NCBI RefSeq assembly: GCF_028561335.1
Contig: NZ_JAQQTG010000015.1
Location: forward strand, 147,346 to 211,345
DNA length: 64,000 nt
Reading direction: 5' to 3'
Origin: Aequorivita todarodis
GTDB taxonomy: Bacteria; Bacteroidota; Bacteroidia; Flavobacteriales; Flavobacteriaceae
In this document: positions 1-8,800 of the stretch, piece after piece
Layout: the number at the start of each line of letters is the position of its first letter
Position numbering within the stretch: position 1 is the first letter of the stretch
Translations under genes and position numbers: made by a program
The notes under the pieces: model-generated
Database searches by the model: none
The model's input: the letters and a program-made list of their open reading frames with translations, nothing else
What the model was told of the DNA's origin: nothing

Positions 1-311
1 ACACCGCTCGTAACATTGCTCAAAATGGACCATTGGGCAAAAAAAGCAATCCCGATAACCGCAAAAACGGAAGACATGGCGAGCCCCAGATTTCTAAAAT
101 CCACGCCCCATATAAGTATGAGACCCAAAACCATAAAAAAGAAAATACCAAAATCCACATGTTTCATTATAAGCCCTGTGCGGTGCTCCAGCCTTTCTAT
201 TTTTTTGGCGAAATTGCGGACGGTTCTTTTGAGCATGACCCGGATAAATAGCAATACCAGAATCAATACGGCTGACTCTATAAGTTGAAGGGTGTGTTCT
301 TGAATGTTCAT
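1..311 (-). CDS. MscS-family mechanosensitive ion channel, N-terminal part (truncated by window edge)
   Basis: The reading frame starts at the ATG at 311 and runs off the left edge after about 103 residues. It begins MNIQEHTLQLIESAVLILVL, giving a first membrane helix, then a basic stretch (RVMLKRTVRNFAKKIERLEHR), a second helix, and ends in FFAQWSILSNVTSG. This last motif is the start of the pore-lining helix typical of small MscS-family channels. Members release solutes through the inner membrane under hypo-osmotic stress. The conductance domain is outside the window, so subtype cannot be judged. The next gene on the same strand (a lipoprotein) ends 5 nt upstream of this start, so the two are probably co-transcribed. 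Confidence 0.85.
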   Translation of the reverse strand, partial: MNIQEHTLQLIESAVLILVLLFIRVMLKRTVRNFAKKIERLEHRTGLIMKHVDFGIFFFMVLGLILIWGVDFRNLGLAMSSVFAVIGIAFFAQWSILSNVTSG

Positions 312-316
312 ATTTT

Positions 317-1252
317 CTATTTCAGTTGAAGCGAATCGCGCAGGTTGAGGTTTTCATTTCTGTTTTTGGTCCAATAATCACTTTTTATCCTTTTCAGTTT
401 GGTAGCCGTGGTTTTCAATCGCAGTGTGTCGTTTTGGTCGGCGGCGTTTACCTCTTCCCATTTTTCAATTTCATACGGAAAGGTGCTGCTGAAAAAAAGC
501 ATCAACTGCCGCTGTAAATCGGGATAATTCAAAGTATAAATGGTTATGGAATCGCCCTGTTTCAAACTGGCAAAAGCATTGTGTTCCCTTATTTCCTTGT
601 GCCGAAGCCGTAAATATTCAAACGAAGGGATAATCATCACATCGCCTGTGGGCAGTTCTTCTGGATTGATTCTTATAAGGTTCCAAAGTTCGTTTTCCAA
701 ATAGGTTTTTGGCAAAGAGAGTTTTTGGTCTGCCTCGCCCTGAAAATAGGAGTGGCTCTCAATTTCAAAATTCTCCCGGTTGTTGAGCTGCATATAAACC
801 TGGCCGCACCATTCCTGCACGCTGTTGGTGATTTTTAACGGATGCTCTTTCGTTGCAATCGGACTGAAAGTACTAGTCATTATGGAATACGGATAAATTC
901 CGGTATTGAAATTCTTCATTTGGTTCAGTTTCATGACCGAAATATTTTCTTCGGAAGCATTGTTTGCTTTTACCTGTGCATCCGTTAAAAAATCTTCCGT
1001 AACAAAGATGTTGACCGCTGTTCCTTCGCGAATCTCCCCATACCGCTCCTGCATCAGGCTATACGAGGTTATTTCGGCAGTTCCGCTGTACCAATATTCT
1101 TTAAATTCCTTTGAAATGGTCCGTGGGGTCGCAGTTATGGCAGCTTTCTTTTTGGATGAAATTTTTTGTGAATCACTTTTTTCTTCGGAAGAATTGCAAC
1201 CGCTCAGCAACATTAAAAAAACGAGAAGAGGAAAGAATCTGAAATAGTCCAT
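317..1252 (-). CDS. Conserved lipoprotein of unknown function downstream of maf
   Basis: A 311-residue protein with a lipoprotein signal peptide: MDYFRFFPLLVFLMLLSGC, with Cys19 as the expected lipidated residue. I use the ATG at 1252 and not the longer frame from 1300, because the longer start overlaps the end of maf by 14 nt and puts 16 non-signal residues ahead of the signal peptide. No catalytic motif is recognised in the mature part, which is rich in Ser, Lys and Glu and has two Trp-containing segments (KEFKEYWYSGTAE and VQEWCGQVYMQLNN). It lies between maf and an mscS-type gene on the same strand, so an operon is likely. Periplasmic or outer-membrane anchoring is inferred from the signal only. 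Confidence 0.7.
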   Translation of the reverse strand: MDYFRFFPLLVFLMLLSGCNSSEEKSDSQKISSKKKAAITATPRTISKEFKEYWYSGTAEITSYSLMQERYGEIREGTAVNIFVTEDFLTDAQVKANNASEENISVMKLNQMKNFNTGIYPYSIMTSTFSPIATKEHPLKITNSVQEWCGQVYMQLNNRENFEIESHSYFQGEADQKLSLPKTYLENELWNLIRINPEELPTGDVMIIPSFEYLRLRHKEIREHNAFASLKQGDSITIYTLNYPDLQRQLMLFFSSTFPYEIEKWEEVNAADQNDTLRLKTTATKLKRIKSDYWTKNRNENLNLRDSLQLK

Positions 1253-1286
1253 TATTCGAAGAATTTTGCTCAAAAATACCACAAAT

Positions 1287-1874
1287 TCAATGGTTGGCAA
1301 TCTCGGTTAACGTTTTATAAACAAGTCGCGTGGGCAACCCCATCACATTAAAATAGCAGCCTTCAATTTTTGCAATGCCAATATAGCCAATCCACTCCTG
1401 AATGCCGTAACTTCCAGCTTTATCAAATGGTTTATAGTTTTTTATGTAGAAGTCAATTTCTTCTTCGGAAAGATTTTTAAACCAAACCTTTGTAACATCA
1501 TTCACTGTTTTCTGAAACTCTTTTGAAGTAAAACACACCGAAGTAATAACTTCGTGCATTTGCCCGCTTAAATTTTTAAGCATCTCTTTGGCCTCGCCAA
1601 AATCTTTCGGTTTGCCGAGGGCTTTTTCGTCTTTCCAAACAATCGTATCGCTGGTAATAAGAATGTCATTTTCGCCTAAATCGACAAGAACGGATGCTTT
1701 AAGTTGGGAAAGGTAATCGGTTATTTCTGAACGTGTTAAATTATTCGGATAAGTTTCATCAACAGCCTTTACCTGAATGGTAAAATCCAAATTCAATTCC
1801 TTGAAAAAAGCCTGTCTGCGCGGTGAGCCGGAAGCGAGGATGATGTTGTGGTTTTTTAATTTTTCGCGAAGCAT
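1287..1874 (-). CDS. maf: Maf-family nucleoside triphosphate pyrophosphatase
   Basis: A 195-residue cytosolic protein with the Maf signature near the N-terminus (ASGSPRRQAFFKELNL, about residues 15-30). It has the downstream segments ITSDTIVWKDEKALGKP and KAGSYGIQEWIG that form the nucleotide pocket. Maf proteins hydrolyse non-canonical or bulk NTPs (often dTTP/UTP or modified pyrimidine nucleotides) to the monophosphate and PPi and are linked to septum formation control. Length matches the family. It is followed closely by the lipoprotein gene. A 7-nt repeat tract separates its start from the preceding prenyltransferase gene. The subfamily (YhdE or YceF type) is not resolved here. Confidence 0.9.
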   Translation of the reverse strand: MLREKLKNHNIILASGSPRRQAFFKELNLDFTIQVKAVDETYPNNLTRSEITDYLSQLKASVLVDLGENDILITSDTIVWKDEKALGKPKDFGEAKEMLKNLSGQMHEVITSVCFTSKEFQKTVNDVTKVWFKNLSEEEIDFYIKNYKPFDKAGSYGIQEWIGYIGIAKIEGCYFNVMGLPTRLVYKTLTEIANH

Positions 1875-1882
1875 TTTTTGAG

Positions 1883-1917
1883 ATTTCAGGTTTCAGGTTC
1901 AAGTTTCAAGATTAGGT
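1883..1917. repeat. Degenerate 7-nt tandem repeat (about 5 units)
   Basis: Five consecutive 7-nt units (ATTTCAG, GTTTCAG, GTTCAAG, TTTCAAG, ATTAGGT) fill the gap between the maf start and the end of the prenyltransferase gene. Confidence 0.7.
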
Positions 1918-1927
1918 TTTGGGTAAA

Positions 1928-2842
1928 TTATTTCAAAATTACAAATTGATACAGCGGAATGGAGCATATTCCCAAAAACATAATGATTTTCAACAGTTTT
2001 GAAAGGAAGGCATATTCCTTTGGCGAGTCGGCATCCCAAGATTTTATGCAGAAATAGAGCAGCGGCGCAACAATGGCAAACAGAAAATAAAGCAGCAAGG
2101 TTTGTTGGTTGTATAAATTTTCATACATATAATAAACAACGCCTAAAGTCATAAACACACCCAAAAGGAACACTATCGAAATGGTTCTTTTTCGCCCCAA
2201 AGCAATGGGCAATGTGTTCATGCCTCCTTTTTTGTCGCCGTTGATGTCCTGTAAATCCTTTACAATTTCACGTATGAAATTTATGAATAACGCAAAGAGC
2301 GCATACTGCAACACAATTTTAAAAACGGCCGATTGTGTAGCTTGGTTTTGTGGCGTAATTGCAGGGAATAAATCAAAAAGCACTACAATTATTAGGCTCA
2401 TCGCTACCAAGGCTGAAACCAGGAGATTGCCGATGAGCAATATTCCTTTTAAATAGGAAGCATACAAATAAAGCAAGGCCGAAAAAACGATAAACAGCGC
2501 AGCAAAACTCGGCTTGCCGATGCTGTTGGCAAGATAAAAACCTATCGCCACACCTACAATGTTGAAAAGTACAAAAAGCCTGTTCGCATTGCGTTCCGAA
2601 ATCCTTTTGCCGATTAAAACCTTATTCGGTTTGTTGACTTTGTCAATTTCCACATCGTAAATATCGTTGATGATATTTCCCGCAGCGGCTATGCAGATTG
2701 TGGCTATTACGAGCAAGGCAAAACTGTAATTGGTCAAGGCCGTATCTACCCCAAAAGGCTGAAACAGGCCGTATTTTATGAAAACCTGCGCTAAGGCAAT
2801 AAAAAACAGGTTTTGGTAACGGATGAGGTTTAGGTAGTTCAA
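1928..2842 (-). CDS. UbiA-family polyprenyltransferase (geranylgeranylglycerol-phosphate geranylgeranyltransferase-like)
   Basis: A 304-residue integral membrane protein with about eight or nine hydrophobic helices. The first Asp-rich motif is IINDIYDVEIDKVNKP (N59, D60, D63, D67), the Mg-diphosphate binding site of UbiA enzymes. A second is near LQDINGDKKGGMNTLPIALG (about residues 197-216). These enzymes join an isoprenoid diphosphate to an acceptor in the inner membrane. Flavobacterial members in this neighbourhood are usually annotated as geranylgeranylglycerol-phosphate geranylgeranyltransferase. The acceptor cannot be proved from sequence; a quinone or haem O acceptor is less likely because those relatives have different flanking genes. 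It sits between maf and kdsC on the same strand. Confidence 0.8.
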   Translation of the reverse strand: MNYLNLIRYQNLFFIALAQVFIKYGLFQPFGVDTALTNYSFALLVIATICIAAAGNIINDIYDVEIDKVNKPNKVLIGKRISERNANRLFVLFNIVGVAIGFYLANSIGKPSFAALFIVFSALLYLYASYLKGILLIGNLLVSALVAMSLIIVVLFDLFPAITPQNQATQSAVFKIVLQYALFALFINFIREIVKDLQDINGDKKGGMNTLPIALGRKRTISIVFLLGVFMTLGVVYYMYENLYNQQTLLLYFLFAIVAPLLYFCIKSWDADSPKEYAFLSKLLKIIMFLGICSIPLYQFVILK

Positions 2843-2888
2843 GGTTTAATTTTGAAAGTTTTATATTCTATGAATGCTTTTCAGATAA

Positions 2889-2923
2889 CAAATGACAAAT
2901 GACAGATGACAGATGACGGATGA
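2889..2923. repeat. 7-nt tandem repeat, 5 units of CAAATGA/CAGATGA
   Basis: Five perfectly spaced heptamers (CAAATGA twice, CAGATGA twice, CGGATGA) lie upstream of the prenyltransferase gene in the gap to kdsC. Confidence 0.85.
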
Positions 2924-2943
2924 AGTTTGGCAGATTTCATCCA

Positions 2944-2971
2944 GCACCCCGCACCCAGCACCCCGCACCCC
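2944..2971. repeat. 7-nt tandem repeat, 4 units of GCACCCC
   Basis: Four heptamers (GCACCCC, GCACCCA, then GCACCCC twice) end 3 nt before the kdsC stop codon. The composition is very different from the A-rich heptamer tract only 20 nt away. Confidence 0.85.
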
Positions 2972-2973
2972 GC

Positions 2974-3501
2974 TCAATCATACTTTGCGCTCACGCCCTC
3001 CGTAACCTTCCATTTTCCCTGTACTTTCAGCACTTGTTCAATCACATCGCGAACACAGCCTTTGCCGCCTTTTTTATGGGATACGTATTTTGAAATCGCT
3101 TTGATTTCGGGAACAGCGTCTTGCGGACACGTAGGCAGGCCCACTTCCTGCATAATTTCATAATCGGGAAGGTCATCGCCCATAAATAGCGTGTTTTCGC
3201 GCTCTATGTTGTTGGTTTTTAAATAGTCTTCCAGAATTTTGGTTTTGTGGTGGGCGCCCAAAAAGATGTCCTTCACGCCCAAATTTTGCAGCCGCACGCG
3301 CACGCCTTCATTGGAACCACCTGAGATAACGCAAACATTATAACCTTGGTCAACCGCTGTTTTTAGTCCGTAACCATCTTTAATGTTCATCGTCCGGAAC
3401 ATCTCACCCTCGGTGTTTACTTGGATTGTACCATCGGTCAAAACGCCGTCCACATCAAAAATGAAGGTGGTTATGTGTTTTAAATATTCTTTATAGCTCA
3501 T
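2974..3501 (-). CDS. kdsC: KdsC-type HAD phosphatase (3-deoxy-D-manno-octulosonate 8-phosphate phosphatase)
   Basis: A 175-residue capless HAD phosphatase. Motif I is FIFDVDGVLTDGTI with the nucleophile Asp16 and acid/base Asp18. Motif II is VCVISGG, and motif IV is FMGDDLPDYEIM. The short form without a cap domain and the DVDGVLTDG wording are characteristic of KdsC, which removes phosphate from KDO-8-phosphate in lipopolysaccharide core synthesis in the cytoplasm. Length is normal. It is followed 15 nt upstream on the same strand by the DUF2520 gene, a common Flavobacteria arrangement. Related HAD enzymes with other sugar phosphates cannot be fully excluded. Confidence 0.88.
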   Translation of the reverse strand: MSYKEYLKHITTFIFDVDGVLTDGTIQVNTEGEMFRTMNIKDGYGLKTAVDQGYNVCVISGGSNEGVRVRLQNLGVKDIFLGAHHKTKILEDYLKTNNIERENTLFMGDDLPDYEIMQEVGLPTCPQDAVPEIKAISKYVSHKKGGKGCVRDVIEQVLKVQGKWKVTEGVSAKYD

Positions 3502-3516
3502 AAATGTGGTGTTTTT

Positions 3517-4266
3517 TTAGTCTTTCTTCAGCGCTTTTGTAAACATTTCATAAAAATCTCTGTAAGCGCTATTTTCCAACAAATGTAAATGTTTTTCAAT
3601 GGTTTTTTTGTCGTTCCGTTTTGCCGGGCCGGTCTGCGCTTCTTCGGGTGAAAGGGTTTTAATCTTTGAAGCGGTTTCGGCAATCAGTGGTTTCAGCAAA
3701 TGGAACGGCAACTTTTCGTCCTTTAAAATTTCACTGCCAATGCCGTATAAGTGATTCACGAAATTGTTTACGAACACCGCGGCAAGATGCAGCTTGGCTC
3801 TTTTTTCCGAAGAAATTTCAACCACATTTTCTGAAATGGTCTCGCCTAATTTTCGCAGCAGTTCCAAATCTTCGGTATTTTCAGCTTCTATGCAAATAGG
3901 AATCTCCTTAAAGGCAACTTTCCGTTGCTTGGAAAAAGTCTGCAACGGATAGAAGACACCGCGTCGGTTTTTAGCGGCAAGTGCGTTCATTGAAGCGCCG
4001 CCGGAAGTGTGAACTACCAATTTATTTTGAAATGAAAGCGACTCGGAAAAGCTTGAAATGGCATCATCGGGAATCCCGATTATGTAAATATCGGCATCGG
4101 CAATTTTAGAAATATCATCGGTAAAAGGAATCTTTTCAAAAGGAGAAATCATTTTGATAAAATTTCTGTTAAAAACCTGTATTACAGAAACTTTCGAATT
4201 ATTATGTAAAGCATTGAGTAAATGGCTATTTACATTTCCGAAGCCTAATAAAACTACCTTTATCAT
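3517..4266 (-). CDS. Rossmann-like and DUF2520 domain protein
   Basis: A 249-residue cytosolic protein. It has an N-terminal dinucleotide-binding fold with a glycine-rich loop (VVLLGFGNVNSHLLNAL, residues 4-20) and a conserved VVHTSGGASMNAL segment near residue 83. The helical C-terminal half contains AAVFVNNFVNHLYGIG and the conserved LSPEEAQTGPAKRND. The architecture resembles NADP-dependent reductases of the pyrroline-5-carboxylate/ketopantoate type, but no substrate is known. It precedes kdsC with a 15-nt gap, so the two are likely one transcript. Confidence 0.82.
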   Translation of the reverse strand: MIKVVLLGFGNVNSHLLNALHNNSKVSVIQVFNRNFIKMISPFEKIPFTDDISKIADADIYIIGIPDDAISSFSESLSFQNKLVVHTSGGASMNALAAKNRRGVFYPLQTFSKQRKVAFKEIPICIEAENTEDLELLRKLGETISENVVEISSEKRAKLHLAAVFVNNFVNHLYGIGSEILKDEKLPFHLLKPLIAETASKIKTLSPEEAQTGPAKRNDKKTIEKHLHLLENSAYRDFYEMFTKALKKD

Positions 4267-4312
4267 AGTGCGAAGTTAGCGGTTTTTAGAAAAAAGGAAT
4301 AGAGAAAAAAAG

Positions 4313-4385
4313 AATAAAGAATAAAGAAAGATGTAATCCAAAATTCCTGTTGTAATATAGACTCGTCTTTCCTCTTTCCTCTTTG
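4313..4385. repeat. Two short 7-nt repeat tracts
   Basis: Two AATAAAG heptamers at 4313-4326 and three heptamers (GTCTTTC, CTCTTTC, CTCTTTG) at 4365-4385. They occupy the gap between the DUF2520 gene and the Crp/Fnr regulator. Short, so individually weak. Confidence 0.5.
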
Positions 4386-4400
4386 CGCTGCCAAAAATTT

Positions 4401-4988
4401 TCAACGGAATACTTTGTGCTTTATCAATTTTATCTCGCCGTCCTGTTCCAGTTGCTTGATGGCGCGAATTACGGTTTCCACGCGCTGCCCGGTCAAGTCG
4501 GCAATTTGTTGACGGGTCAGTTCTACTTGAAAAAGTTCTTCGGAACCGTATTTTCGTTTTAAAAAATCTATCAAGGTCAAGATGCGATGTTCGGGCGGAT
4601 GTACTGAAATTTCCTTTAAAATGGTGGCTTTGTAATAGAGCCGTTTTGCCAGGGCTTTGGTAAATTTTAGGTTTATTTCAGGGTTTTCGGTAAGCAATTC
4701 AAACAATTTTGTTTTGCTCAATTTGTACAGCTGCGTTTGTTTTACGGCCGAAGCGGAAGCGGGATATTTAAAATCGCCCAGCAATGGCGGCTCGCCAAAA
4801 CTTTCCCCGTCGTAAAAGATGCCCTGTACAAATTCCTTTCCCTGTTCGTTGATGTTGAACATTTTTACCTCGCCGGTCTTTATCTGAAAATAGAAATCTG
4901 CCCGCTTTTTTTCGTGAAGAATTATTTCCGAAGCCTTAATATTTTCAAGGGTTGCGCCGTAGTTCAACAGTAAATTTTCTGGAATCAT
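4401..4988 (-). CDS. Crp/Fnr-family transcriptional regulator
   Basis: A 195-residue regulator. It has an N-terminal cyclic-nucleotide-binding-type beta-roll (about residues 15-110, including GEVKMFNINEQGKEFVQGIF and GESFGEPPLLGD). A long dimerisation helix follows, then a C-terminal winged helix (LTRQQIADLTGQRVETVIRA, about 154-173) as the recognition element. There is no N-terminal cysteine cluster, so an oxygen-sensing Fe-S FNR is unlikely; the ligand is unknown. It is transcribed divergently from a small membrane protein, a truncated haemoglobin and the ResB-CcsA gene. A link to respiration or nitrosative stress is inferred from these neighbours only. Confidence 0.85.
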   Translation of the reverse strand: MIPENLLLNYGATLENIKASEIILHEKKRADFYFQIKTGEVKMFNINEQGKEFVQGIFYDGESFGEPPLLGDFKYPASASAVKQTQLYKLSKTKLFELLTENPEINLKFTKALAKRLYYKATILKEISVHPPEHRILTLIDFLKRKYGSEELFQVELTRQQIADLTGQRVETVIRAIKQLEQDGEIKLIKHKVFR

Positions 4989-5001
4989 GCGTTTATGATT
5001 T

Positions 5002-5018
5002 GCCTCATAAAATAAGGC
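5002..5018. promoter_or_regulatory. Imperfect inverted repeat between divergent crp-type gene and membrane protein gene
   Basis: GCCTCATAAAATAAGGC is a near-palindrome (one mismatch outside the centre). It lies 14 nt upstream of the regulator start and about 50 nt upstream of the plus-strand gene. Its position suits an operator for the Crp/Fnr-type protein, but it does not match the classic E. coli Crp or Fnr consensus. Confidence 0.3.
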
Positions 5019-5069
5019 CTGTTCTGCATTGTAAATTTACACCTTAAAAATCAAAACCCTATTTATATT

Positions 5070-5357
5070 ATGAAAACCCTTTCCCTTAAAAAAATGCAGG
5101 ACGAATTTGTGTACGATTATTATATGTACGTTCCATTAACAATTATTTTGAACAGTTGTATTGGTTCTATTGCTGCCATGACTATTTTGGCACAGGGCAC
5201 ATCCTTGCTTTCCGGTATTGAACTGACGCTGTGTGTTTCACTTTGCATGGGCTACAATGCAGCTTTGCTTGCTGGTTCAAACAGAAAGTTTGCTTTTTGG
5301 CTATTGCTAGTAAGTTTAGCAGTAAATATGTTATTGATTTTAATAACTTTGCTATAA
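5070..5357 (+). CDS. Small membrane protein upstream of truncated haemoglobin
   Basis: A 95-residue protein with three predicted hydrophobic helices (around residues 20-40, 45-65 and 73-94) and no known motif. The short N-terminal cytosolic part (MKTLSLKKMQDEFVYDYYMY) is charged. It ends 3 nt before the haemoglobin start, so the two are almost certainly co-transcribed. It is divergent from the Crp/Fnr regulator. A role in haem or redox physiology at the inner membrane is only suggested by context. Confidence 0.72.
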   Translation: MKTLSLKKMQDEFVYDYYMYVPLTIILNSCIGSIAAMTILAQGTSLLSGIELTLCVSLCMGYNAALLAGSNRKFAFWLLLVSLAVNMLLILITLL

Positions 5358-5360
5358 AAA

Positions 5361-5768
5361 ATGGCAAAAAAGAAAATTGAATCCCGCGAAGATGTGTCTT
5401 TGCTCGTAAATACATTCTATGGAAAAGTGAGGAAAGACGCACTTCTCGGGCCTATTTTCAATGGAATCATAACCGATTGGGACACCCACCTTGAACTCCT
5501 TACCGATTTTTGGGAGACCAATCTTTTCTTTAAACGAAAATACTTCGGAAACCCGATGCACGCACACATTGAGGTTGATAAAAAAGTGGGGGGAACCATC
5601 AACGAACTTCACTTTGGCACGTGGATTAACCTATGGCACCAAACCATCGACGAACTTTTTGAGGGCGAAACCGCCAATATCGCAAAAAACCGGGCGAGAA
5701 ATATGGGAACCTTCATTCACCTGAACATTTTTAATGCCCGAAATGAGACTTCAAAAAAGGCTGAATAG
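5361..5768 (+). CDS. Group III truncated haemoglobin
   Basis: A 135-residue globin of the 2-on-2 type. The segment LLTDFWETNLFFKRKYFGNP (residues 47-66) and the proximal-histidine motif HFGTWINLW (His84) are characteristic of group III truncated haemoglobins. These bind O2 or NO in the cytosol and are linked to microaerobic or nitrosative conditions. Length fits the family. It is the second gene of a small unit, 3 nt after the membrane protein and 62 nt before the cytochrome c assembly gene, and is divergent from a Crp/Fnr regulator. The ligand chemistry is not deducible here. Confidence 0.9.
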   Translation: MAKKKIESREDVSLLVNTFYGKVRKDALLGPIFNGIITDWDTHLELLTDFWETNLFFKRKYFGNPMHAHIEVDKKVGGTINELHFGTWINLWHQTIDELFEGETANIAKNRARNMGTFIHLNIFNARNETSKKAE

Positions 5769-5830
5769 TTAACAGATTTAAGTAGTCTAAATGGGCGTAA
5801 TTCCTTATTTTTGCGCCAAAATTTCCTGTA

Positions 5831-8800
5831 ATGCAAAAAAAGATTGCTTCCGTTCTTTTCTCCACCCGTTTAACCGCCGTTTTATTTATCGTTTTTGCAG
5901 TCGCCATGGCCGCAGGAACCTTTATGGACGCCGACTCCCAAAGTCCGCCAACGCCCTACACGCGCGAACTTATCTACAACGCGTGGTGGTTTGAGGCAAT
6001 CATGTTGCTTTTTGTAATAAATTTTGTCGGTAATATTTTTAGATATAACCTCCACAAACGCGAAATGTGGGCTTCGTTGATGTTGCACTTGGCTTTTATT
6101 TTGGTAATTATAGGCGCTTTTGTTACACGCTATATTGGTTTTGAGGGCGTAATGCACATTCGCGAAGGGCAGACCGAAAATACGATCCTTTCAGAACAAA
6201 CCTATCTCGATGTCTTTATTGATGGCGATTATATGATTGATGGCGTTGCGCAGCGCAGAAAACTAAAGCCGAAGAAACTCCGGCTTTCTGAAAAGCTTAA
6301 CAATAATTTCAGCATAAACACAGATTACAACGGCCAGCCCGTAACTATCAAATTTAAAGATTTTATTAGTGGTGCCACGGAAGGGTTGACACCAGATGAA
6401 AATGGCGAGGAATACCTTAAAATAGTGGAATCCGGTGATGGAGAGCGCCACGACCATTGGGTAAAGGTAGGGGAGGTTTCCAATATCCATAATATTCTTT
6501 TCGCAATAAACAAACCAACGGAGGGGGCCATAAATATCAGCTATTCCGAAGATGGCAACTATACCATTTCCAGCCCTTTTGAAGGCAACTTTATGAGAAT
6601 GGCAGACCAAATGCAGGGAGAAGTAGCAGCAGATAGCGTTCAAACATTTAATCTGCGTTCGCTATACCGAATGGGCGGTATTTCTTTTGTAGTGCCAGAG
6701 CCTATAACCAAAGGAAACTTCGGTATTGTGAAAGCGGCGCCCGGTGAACCCGCCAACCAAGACGCACTTATCCTTGAAATATCATCAGGCAATGAAACAA
6801 AAACCGTTTCCATGCTAGGCGGAAAGGGGACTGCGCCGAATCCCGTGGAAACCGAAATTGCAGGCTTAAAGGTTTATACGAGTTACGGTTCTAACGAGAT
6901 CGACCTTCCTTTCAGCATAACCTTAAACGATTTTATCGCGGAAAAATATCCCGGTACCGAAAAGGGATATTCTTCCTTCAAAAGTAAAGTTACCGTCATA
7001 GATGCGGACAAAACCCATTTTGATGCGGACATTTTCATGAACAACGTTTTGGACCATCATGGCTACCGTTTTTTCCAGTCCGGTTTCGACCCGGATGAGG
7101 GAGGAACCATCCTCTCCGTAAACCACGACTGGTGGGGCACATGGATTACATACATAGGTTATTTTTTCCTATATATAGGGTTAATGGGAATTCTATTCTT
7201 TAAGGGAAGCCGTTTTAAGAATTTGGAAAAAATTCTCAATCGCATCAAGAAAAAGAAAGCAAAAATGACCATGTTGCTGGTGTTTTTCGTTTCGCTTTCG
7301 GGAATGGCGCAAGTGGCAAAGGAACCTGCACACACCACCGTTCCCAAACAGCAGATAGATTCGTTGATAAAGGCGAATGCAGTGAGCAAAGAACACGCGG
7401 CAAAGTTTGGACATTTGATAATCCAGGACAATGGGCGGATGAAGCCTATCAATACTTTTGCAAGTGAATTGTTGCGGAAAATAAGCCGTGATGACCATTA
7501 CGAAGGTTTGGATGCCAACCAGGTTTTTATCTCAATGACAGAGTTTCCAAGACTTTGGGTTGAAGTACCTTTAATATATCTAAAACGCGGCAACGACAGT
7601 ATCCGCCACGTGGCCGGCGTGCCCGAGGGCCAAAAGGATATTGCCCTGCTCGATCTTTTTGATGAAAAAGGAAACTATAAACTGGAGCCTTATTTGGAAG
7701 CGGCTACGCGAACCACAAATCCGAATCAGTTTCAAAAGGATTTTATTAAGGCCCACGAAAACTTTTCACTTTTAAATGCTGCTTTGAGCGGAAGTATCTT
7801 AAAAATATTCCCAATTCCCGAAGATCCGGGCAACAAGTGGGTTTCCTATCCAGAATTGGGCGAAGCCAACTTAAAGGGAATGGATTCGCTGTATGCCAAA
7901 AACATTCTTCCGCTGTACTTTGACAGCTTGAAGAAAGCGCGCGAAACCGGCGATTATACACAGGCGAATGAATTTTTGGAAAGCATTACCAATTTCCAAA
8001 AGAAATATGGAAAGGAAGTGATGCCTTCGGAAAACAAACTTCGGGCAGAGACTATTTATAACAAAGCCGACATTTTCAACCGACTCTATAAATATTTTGC
8101 GGTTTTCGGTATTTTGATGTTCGTCTTTATCATCGCACAGCTTTTTAAGGATCGAAAGATATTGCGGGTGCTCATAAAAAGTTCAAAAGTACTGATGTGG
8201 GTTTTCTTTGGGTTAATGACACTCGGTTTGGCATTGCGTTGGTATGTAAGCGGCCACGCTCCTTGGAGTGATGCGTATGAATCTGTGGTATATGTGGCCT
8301 GGGCGACGGTTTTCTTCGGCCTCTCTTTTGGGCGTAAAAGTGATTTGACCGTGGCCTCAACAGCCTTTGTGGGCGCAATCATCCTTTGGGTGGCACACGA
8401 AAACTGGTTGGATCCATCCATTGCAAACCTACAGCCCGTTCTGGACAGCTATTGGTTGATGATCCACGTGGCAGTAATCGTAATGAGTTACGGCCCCTTT
8501 ACCCTCGGAATGATTTTGGCGGTCACTTCGCTGTTCCTTATGATTTTTACCACCAAGAAGAATTATAAAAACATGGAGATCAACATCAGCGAACTGACCG
8601 TTGTTACCGAAATGGCATTGACCGCGGGCTTGGTACTGCTAACCATCGGAAACTTCTTGGGTGGCCAATGGGCCAATGAAAGTTGGGGCCGTTACTGGGG
8701 CTGGGACCCAAAAGAAACTTGGGCGCTGATCAGTATAATGGTATATGCCTTTGTAATCCACGCCAGATTGGTTCCCGGCTTACGCGGAAGATGGACGTTT